Source: Corynebacterium sp. 122RC1 (lineage in GTDB: Bacteria > Actinomycetota > Actinomycetes > Mycobacteriales > Mycobacteriaceae). Taken from it: 64,000 bases of DNA. Position 1 is the first letter of the stretch. Each line of letters begins with the position of its first letter. The DNA lies in the NCBI RefSeq assembly GCF_024580955.1, contig NZ_JANIKD010000004.1, positions 108,246 to 172,245 of the forward strand, written 5' to 3'. Shown one piece after another: positions 59,532 through 64,000 of this stretch. A model generated the notes under the pieces. That model was not told where the DNA came from. It saw only the letters and a program-made list of their open reading frames with translations, and did no database searches. The position numbers and the translations under genes were made by a program.

Positions 59532-59653
59532 AAACGAATGAGGATTGTGGCTACTATGGGGGTAGTTGCACTGCGAGATGACAGGAGCTGTGAGACACTG
59601 ACCACAACGTCAGAGTCGGCTCGTCGGGGTACACCCCAGCCTATTGATAAGCC

Positions 59654-59701
59654 CCTGGCGCCAGAAGCCCGCAGGCGTGACCCCCCAACGCCTGTGGGCT
59701 T
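59654..59701. repeat. Palindrome and long hairpin near the element end
   Basis: CTGGCGCCAG (59654-59663) is a perfect palindrome. Next to it a 15-bp stem with one G-U pair (GAAGCCCGCAGGCGT against ACGCCTGTGGGCTTC, 59663-59701) has a C-rich loop. There is no T run on either side, so it is not a typical terminator. GGGGTACACCCC at 59626 adds another short hairpin. Such clusters are common at transfer or single-strand origins and att regions. Confidence 0.7.
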
Positions 59702-59789
59702 CGTCATGTCTCGAAACGGGATCGCAAAGTATGGGCGAACTGGTGTGCGAGAACGGTAGTGGGGGCCGAGAAAAGTGGGGGTTGAATCG

Positions 59790-60061
59790 ACCCAACCACC
59801 ACCCAACCCCCCTTCAAACCCCCACCCCATAACCGCAGGTCAACGACAGGTTTTACAAAGAGGGGGGTTAGGGTGGTTACTTTCGGCTACACATAAGCAG
59901 AAAAAAACACTTTTACCTACCTTGTCCTTGCGTCCTGTTTTTGTGTTTTTTCACGTATATAGGGTTGCCACCCAACCCCCTAAACCCCCCTCTACTCAGA
60001 AATATATCGTGAGCAGGTCTTTTAGGAGGGGGGTTTATGTGGTGGTTGGGTGGTGGTTACT
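59790..60061. repeat. Four related G/C-tract repeats in alternating orientation (candidate origin)
   Basis: Copies lie at about 59790-59826 (C-rich on plus), 59860-59880 (G-rich on plus), 59965-59993 (C-rich) and 60023-60061 (G-rich). Read in one sense they share CCACCCAACCCCC and TAAACCCCCC blocks. The G-strands have four or more G runs each in at least three copies and could fold as G-quadruplexes. Between copies 2 and 3 lies AT-rich DNA with T tracts. This resembles an iteron-type origin or a replication-protein binding region. No gene is present in 59532-60418. Confidence 0.8.
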
Positions 60062-60112
60062 GCGTTTTGATCCCCTGCCTTGATCGCCTGTCACTTGCTT
60101 TGCCTTAGGGTC

Positions 60113-60141
60113 TTGTTGCGTCGTGACAGTGTTGGTAGGAT
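60113..60141 (+). promoter_or_regulatory. Promoter of the element operon
   Basis: TTGTTG at 60113 and TAGGAT at 60136 with 17 bp between, and TGG just before the -10 (extended -10 feature). It points toward the HTH gene and would start a leader of about 270 nt. Confidence 0.6.
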
Positions 60142-60147
60142 ATTCAA

Positions 60148-60418
60148 CAGTGTGGTTGTAGGTGTGGCTACTGCCTCTTCCACAGGGATAACCCCGGAGA
60201 GCCGATGTGCTTGGAGGTAGCACCTCCACACCTAGCCAGTGAATCTCCCGACGAGATATAACAGACGTGGAAGAACCTCAGGCGGCACCTGAGGAACATG
60301 AGGAGACAGGCGACGGGTCGCACCCGTCCGAAGAGCCGCTGCGGCGAGCCATGGCCTGATACCAGCCGGAAAGACAAGACCATCTCCCGGACAGTTAATC
60401 CTGTCTTGGAGTTTTGCC
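60148..60418 (+). ncRNA. Hairpin-rich leader RNA (candidate structured RNA)
   Basis: Three perfect 7-bp stem-loops follow each other: TGGAGGT/ACCTCCA (60212-60228, loop AGC), CCTCAGG/CCTGAGG (60276-60294) and GACGGGT/ACCCGTC (60312-60328, loop CGC). GACAG/CTGTC follows near 60390. They occupy the leader just before the HTH gene. A start codon with GGAG 8 nt upstream lies right after. The pattern suggests a control RNA, such as copy-number or attenuation control. No known RNA family was recognised. Confidence 0.5.
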
Positions 60419-60721
60419 ATGTCTGTCGCGTCTGTCGCAGCCGAAAAGCTGTACACTCTCGAAGAACTTTCCGATCTTGGTTACGGTACCGTTGCTAACC
60501 TGCGCAAATACGTCTCGCAGGGCAACTTGCAAGCCCACAAGATCGGCCGCTTTTACCGTGTCTCCCAGTCCGATCTCGACCTTTTCCTTGAGACCACACG
60601 TGTTGTCACACCCAGCCTCTACAGCGAGTTTGTGGACACTGTTGTCGCACTGGCGCCGGAGTTCACTCCTGAGCAGCGTCGCCGTATTGCGGAAGTCATT
60701 TCCGTGGGGGCGGTGGCCTGA
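60419..60721 (+). CDS. Helix-turn-helix DNA-binding protein (excisionase/MerR-like)
   Basis: A 100-aa protein whose first 60 residues form a winged HTH of the HTH_17/excisionase type: KLYTLEELSDLGYGTVANLRKYVSQGNLQAHKIGRFYRVSQSDLDLFL. The C-terminal part is helical (SEFVDTVVALAPEFTPEQRRRIAEVI) and not typical of plain excisionases. It overlaps the replication gene by one base (TGATG), so the two act together. Candidate roles are binding the G-rich repeats, or regulating the operon. It could also be an Xis-like recombination director. Confidence 0.78.
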   Translation: MSVASVAAEKLYTLEELSDLGYGTVANLRKYVSQGNLQAHKIGRFYRVSQSDLDLFLETTRVVTPSLYSEFVDTVVALAPEFTPEQRRRIAEVISVGAVA

Positions 60722-63700
60722 TGGAGACAAAAGAAAAGGCCCCCGCTGCGACCAACAGCGAGGAGCCTCAAACAAAAACAAGTTTCACCGATCAGGATAG
60801 TGCTCTTATTGGTGTTGGTCAAGAGTTGGATTTCGGTGAAACGCTGACACCCGAGCACTTGGCTGAGTTACGTGCGTCTGTCATCTCGGACGAGGTCATC
60901 GCGGCGGCCGGTATCTATTCGGCCCGCACAAAGGACGAGCTGCCTGAGGATGCTCAGTACCTCGGCAAGCACGGCTCTGGCATCTACCCGGTCCTGGTAT
61001 TCCCTAAGAAGGTCGCATCCATTGGGGACTCCTGGCAGGTCAAGCCGCAGCCCGGGGTCATCCCACCTGGTGACAACGGTCGGTCCCCGAAGTACATCTC
61101 CCCGGGCAAAGGCTCGGCTTCGCCGTGTCTTAGCCTCGTGGAGCACATCGCCGTTACCGACGACACTGACGTAGTCCTGATCGTCGAGGGAACGAAACAG
61201 CCGTTAGCGGTTCAGAGCGTTCTCCCCGAAGAATGGGCGCTGTACAGCTTCTCCGGCATCCACACCTGGAAGACGCTGCACAATGGCGCCTATAACCCTG
61301 CCTTCTTCGGTTTCAGCGGGCACAAGGTCGTGATCATCCCTGATGCCGACGCTGCGACCAATCCTTATGTGTTCGATGGCGCCACTGAGCTGGGCGAATA
61401 CTGCGTCCAGGTCGGCGCAAAAGAAGTGGCCTTTGTGTCTGTCCCTGGCGGTGGCACGACGGGTATGGACGACTACCTGGCCCATTTGCCGGAAGACAAG
61501 CGCCAGGGCGCCGTCGAGAACCTGGTCAAGGTGGCAACGAAGAAGCCTGCGAAACGTCGCCCCAGCGGTGCTGCGTGGGGCGAAGCCCGTAAGGGTGAGG
61601 CTCAACAGGTAGCACGTGCCTCCGGCCGCACGCCACTGGAGATCGGCAAGTCCGTTGATAAGCAGGAGCTGGTCGAGAAAATCGTAGACATCCTTGTCTC
61701 TTCACAGGGCGGCAAAACACTCTTCGTGCAGGACACTCTCGTCGTGAAGGCTGTCTACCGTGGAGCTTCGGTGTTCATCGAGCCGCTGGACGTCTACGAC
61801 CTCATCTCCGCCACGCTGGAGCAGGTCTTGCTCTTCGATATCTTGGGTGGCGGCGACGTCTGCATCGATGCCTTATCGACGAAATTTGCTGAGGTGGTGC
61901 TGCGTCGCCTTGCACTGCGGCTACCGCCACTGAACGGCATTCGCTACGTACCTGTGTTGCTTGATGACATGACTTGGCTGGCGCACTCGGGTTACCACGA
62001 GGAAACAGGGCTTTTGCTGCACCTCCCGGCGGAGTTCGAGGGGATGCAGGTTCCTGAGAATCCGACTGCGGGTGATCTGGCTGCTGCCAAAGAGGTGCTC
62101 CATGACATTTTTGGTGAATTTGCCGTTCGCGATGAGGCTGATTTCAGCCGACTGTTGGCCGGAGCGCTGACCCCTTTTGTGAGGTCAGCTATCGATTTGG
62201 CGCCGATGTTTGTCCTGACGGCGACAGGCCCCGGCACAGGCAAGGGCACGGCTGCCGACGTGTTTTCGATCCTATCTACGGGAAAGACCATCGATGTCAA
62301 GCTGCCTGCAAACAGTGCCGAAGAACTGAGAAAAGCGACTTTTGCCCAGCTCCTTGCTGGTAAGTCAATGATCTTCCTCGACGAGTTGGAGTACATCAAC
62401 GACCCGTCGCTCAACGCAGTTCTTACAGGTGAGTCGATCTCTGACCGAAAGTTGGGTGAGTCGCGTGACATCACTGTCACAAATGCTTCCACCTTCTATG
62501 CGGCCGGTAACAACGTGGTGGTTGGTGGTGACACCATCCGCCGTGTCTGCATGGTGTTCTTCCAGTGGAACGACCCAGCCGTGCGTGCTTATGAGCGAAA
62601 ATTCAAACACGCGGAGTTCCCGGATTATGTGCGGTTGCAGCGTGGGGCTACTGTGCATGCTCTCATGACACTGGTTAGCGCGTGGGCTGCTGCTGGTCAA
62701 CCGGTGGTTCCCTCCTACGAGGACAAGCCTTTCGCAACGTTCACGAAGTGGCACCGTGTCCTCGGCGGCGTGCTCTACCACGCAGGCTATGCAGACATCA
62801 TGGACGGCGTAGATGAATTCCGTGGAAGCTACGACCCGGGTGTGCTCTCCAATAGGTCCTTCATCGCGTGGCTGCACGAAACGTTCGGGACAGCAACCTT
62901 CAAGGCATATGACGCCTACAAATCACTCAAAACGGCGCCTGACGGTGAACAGTACCTTCCTGCGGATGTTGGTTTGATGAACGATTTGTCATCTCGACTG
63001 TTGGGCAAGGCACTGACCAAGCTCGCGGATGTGAACTTGGGTTTTGAGCTGGTACTTCGTAAAGGCGCCGTCAAGCACAACACCAACACGTACTACGTGG
63101 AGGTCGTCGACGGCGGTGGCTCCGACGACAGCGACCCTGGCGACGATGGCAGCTCCGGCGGTGGTCCTGACGAACCAGACGCACCGGTCACCCCAGAGCC
63201 GGTGGAGGCTGCTGAGTCTGGCGAGACTGTCGTGGTTTTCGATCTGGAGACGGGTGACGCCGCTGACCTGCATATGAGCGAGAGCGCTGACTACATTCGG
63301 CTGGCGACCTACTCGATCAACGGCGGCGAGCCTGTTGCCACCACCGACATTGACGGTGAGCTGATCCCACTGCTCACGCGTGCTGATCGGATCGTTGGGC
63401 ACAATATTCTGCAGTTTGATCTACCTGCCCTCCGTCGGTACTACGGATTGGACAGCGACGCCCTGGTGGAGGCGGGAAAGGTGCATGACACCTACGTGCT
63501 GGCGCTTCTGGCCGACCCTCCACCATCCGGCGAGGAACGCAAGAGGAAGAAGTACAACCTCAATGCAGTCGCCCAGCGCCTGCACGTAGGAGGCAAACTT
63601 CTCACTGGAGGTGAATCCGTACTCAAGCGCTTAGCTGCCCTGTACGGCGGTTTTGACAAGATTCCCGTCGATAACGCCGACTACGTTAAGTACGCGCTCC

Positions 63701-63987
63701 AAGACGTGCGCGCGACGGCGGCGGTGTACGCGAAGTTGTTGCCAATGACTCTGGATGCCGTCGGCGCGGACTACCTGCAGCGCGAGCATCTGAAAATGCA
63801 ACGCATCGCCACCGTCGCCGCCCATGGCGTGCGCATCGACACGCAGGTCGTTGAGGAACTGTTAGCTGAGGAGGGGGCCGACCCCCGGAAAGTAGACACA
63901 TCGGGTGGTCAATATGATGGGATTATGTTAGCTCACGCGGTCTTGGCTTCAAACTCTTTTGGTGACAGGTATCCACACCAGGAGTGA
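60721..63987 (+). CDS. Multi-domain replication protein: Toprim, P-loop ATPase, DnaQ exonuclease, polymerase start; cut by IS
   Basis: The 1088-aa frame has four parts. About residues 90-260 is a DUF3854/Toprim-like domain with VVLIVEGTKQ and HKVVIIPDADAAT. About 400-720 is a phage/plasmid helicase-like ATPase with Walker A TGPGTGKGTAAD near 501, Walker B SMIFLDELEY near 550 and TIRRVCMVFF as the arginine region. A Gly/Asp/Pro linker lies near 800-835. About 837-1010 is a DnaQ 3'-5' exonuclease with FDLETGD (Exo I), VGHNILQFDLPALRR (Exo II) and YALQDVRATAAVY (Exo III). The next text, LQREHLKMQRIATVAAHGVRID, is the beginning of a family A polymerase. From about residue 1051 the frame runs into IS DNA and stops; the polymerase is lost. 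Confidence 0.8.
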   Translation: METKEKAPAATNSEEPQTKTSFTDQDSALIGVGQELDFGETLTPEHLAELRASVISDEVIAAAGIYSARTKDELPEDAQYLGKHGSGIYPVLVFPKKVASIGDSWQVKPQPGVIPPGDNGRSPKYISPGKGSASPCLSLVEHIAVTDDTDVVLIVEGTKQPLAVQSVLPEEWALYSFSGIHTWKTLHNGAYNPAFFGFSGHKVVIIPDADAATNPYVFDGATELGEYCVQVGAKEVAFVSVPGGGTTGMDDYLAHLPEDKRQGAVENLVKVATKKPAKRRPSGAAWGEARKGEAQQVARASGRTPLEIGKSVDKQELVEKIVDILVSSQGGKTLFVQDTLVVKAVYRGASVFIEPLDVYDLISATLEQVLLFDILGGGDVCIDALSTKFAEVVLRRLALRLPPLNGIRYVPVLLDDMTWLAHSGYHEETGLLLHLPAEFEGMQVPENPTAGDLAAAKEVLHDIFGEFAVRDEADFSRLLAGALTPFVRSAIDLAPMFVLTATGPGTGKGTAADVFSILSTGKTIDVKLPANSAEELRKATFAQLLAGKSMIFLDELEYINDPSLNAVLTGESISDRKLGESRDITVTNASTFYAAGNNVVVGGDTIRRVCMVFFQWNDPAVRAYERKFKHAEFPDYVRLQRGATVHALMTLVSAWAAAGQPVVPSYEDKPFATFTKWHRVLGGVLYHAGYADIMDGVDEFRGSYDPGVLSNRSFIAWLHETFGTATFKAYDAYKSLKTAPDGEQYLPADVGLMNDLSSRLLGKALTKLADVNLGFELVLRKGAVKHNTNTYYVEVVDGGGSDDSDPGDDGSSGGGPDEPDAPVTPEPVEAAESGETVVVFDLETGDAADLHMSESADYIRLATYSINGGEPVATTDIDGELIPLLTRADRIVGHNILQFDLPALRRYYGLDSDALVEAGKVHDTYVLALLADPPPSGEERKRKKYNLNAVAQRLHVGGKLLTGGESVLKRLAALYGGFDKIPVDNADYVKYALQDVRATAAVYAKLLPMTLDAVGADYLQREHLKMQRIATVAAHGVRIDTQVVEELLAEEGADPRKVDTSGGQYDGIMLAHAVLASNSFGDRYPHQE

Positions 63988-64000
63988 CGCCTTTTGGTGT
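63880..64000. mobile_element. IS3-family insertion sequence, end at window edge
   Basis: The element begins close to GACCCCCGGAAAGTAGACAC at 63880 (boundary uncertain by a few bases between 63873 and 63881). It interrupts the polymerase domain of the replication gene. The left inverted repeat and the transposase tail on the minus strand show an IS3-type element read toward this end. The rest is outside the window, so length and target duplication cannot be judged. Confidence 0.8.
63933..64000 (-). CDS. IS3-family transposase OrfB, C-terminal end
   Basis: Only the last 22 codons are present: TKRRHSWCGYLSPKEFEAKTA-stop. R-R-H-S-x-x-G-Y-L-S-P-x-E-F is the standard C-terminal text of the rve integrase domain of IS3-family transposases. 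The catalytic DDE residues lie outside the window. Confidence 0.85.
   Translation of the reverse strand, partial: TKRRHSWCGYLSPKEFEAKTA

Larger units (their letters stand above)
59532..64000. mobile_element. Integrated replicon-like element, left end to window edge
   Basis: Foreign DNA begins where eccC homology stops and runs past the window. It contains a non-coding control region of about 890 bp (hairpins, G-rich repeats, promoter and structured leader), a small HTH protein and a multi-domain replication protein, itself cut by an IS3-family element. No integrase is seen in the window, so the type (integrative conjugative element, prophage, phage satellite or plasmid) cannot be told. The right end and att site are not visible. 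Confidence 0.72.

Noticed and set aside
59663..59701. Intrinsic terminator of the truncated eccC message
   Set aside because: The stem is strong but lacks a T run on either strand, and it lies upstream of the eccC fragment, not downstream.

Overview
The window is chromosomal DNA of an actinobacterium, almost certainly a Corynebacterium. The evidence is high-GC coding sequence, a monomeric NADP isocitrate dehydrogenase, McbR-type methionine operators, an EsrISR-like envelope-stress locus, and a gene order (guaB3-guaB-DUF5319-rsdA-sigD-whcB-groEL-groES-tsaD-rimI-tsaB-tsaE-alr, then glmM-rpsI-rplM-ESX-4) shared with the M. tuberculosis Rv3410c-Rv3447c block. No rRNA, tRNA or CRISPR array was seen.

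Layout. 1-10 kb: 5' end of trpS, a small membrane protein, exonuclease III, an MFS exporter, a lone perfect parS core, icd and ppc sharing a terminator, and metY-metX behind an McbR-like operator. 10-25 kb: an HNH/DUF222 protein, folD, trmL, two PH-domain membrane proteins, dnaE2 with a LexA-like box, the divergent metQNI methionine importer with two more McbR-like operators, a sucrase/ferredoxin-like protein, a lipoprotein, and imuA-imuB, which with dnaE2 make up the SOS mutasome. 25-37 kb: esrR-esrS/esrI, guaA, a DMT exporter, guaB3, guaB, DUF5319, rsdA-sigD and whcB. 37-55 kb: groES-groEL behind a CIRCE operator, the tRNA t6A genes tsaD/rimI/tsaB/tsaE, an AspT/SucE-like transporter, alr, an alpha/beta-hydrolase-like protein, an Rv3439c/Rv3440c-like pair, glmM, a DUF2975/XRE pair, a DUF5692 protein, a TetR regulator and rpsI-rplM. 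55-59.5 kb: an ESX-4 type VII secretion locus with two WXG100 proteins, an Rv3446c-like protein and eccC.

At about 59,531 eccC is cut exactly at its first Walker A motif. From there to the window end lies a foreign replicon-like element. It holds about 890 bp of non-coding DNA with hairpins, four related G-rich (G-quadruplex-prone) repeats in alternating orientation around AT-rich DNA, a promoter and a hairpin-rich leader. After that come a small helix-turn-helix protein and a very large protein that joins a Toprim-like domain, a P-loop helicase-like ATPase, a DnaQ-type 3'-5' exonuclease and the start of what was probably a family A DNA polymerase. That gene is itself cut near 63,875 by an IS3-family element whose transposase end reaches the window edge. 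This element is the most unusual part of the window.

Smaller surprises include a perfect 28-bp palindrome that encodes the same C-terminus (Ser-Val-Tyr-stop) for two convergent genes, competing 12-bp and 13-bp inverted repeats upstream of rplM, and a hydrolase-fold protein lacking its nucleophilic serine. All calls were made by reading sequence; no database search was run.
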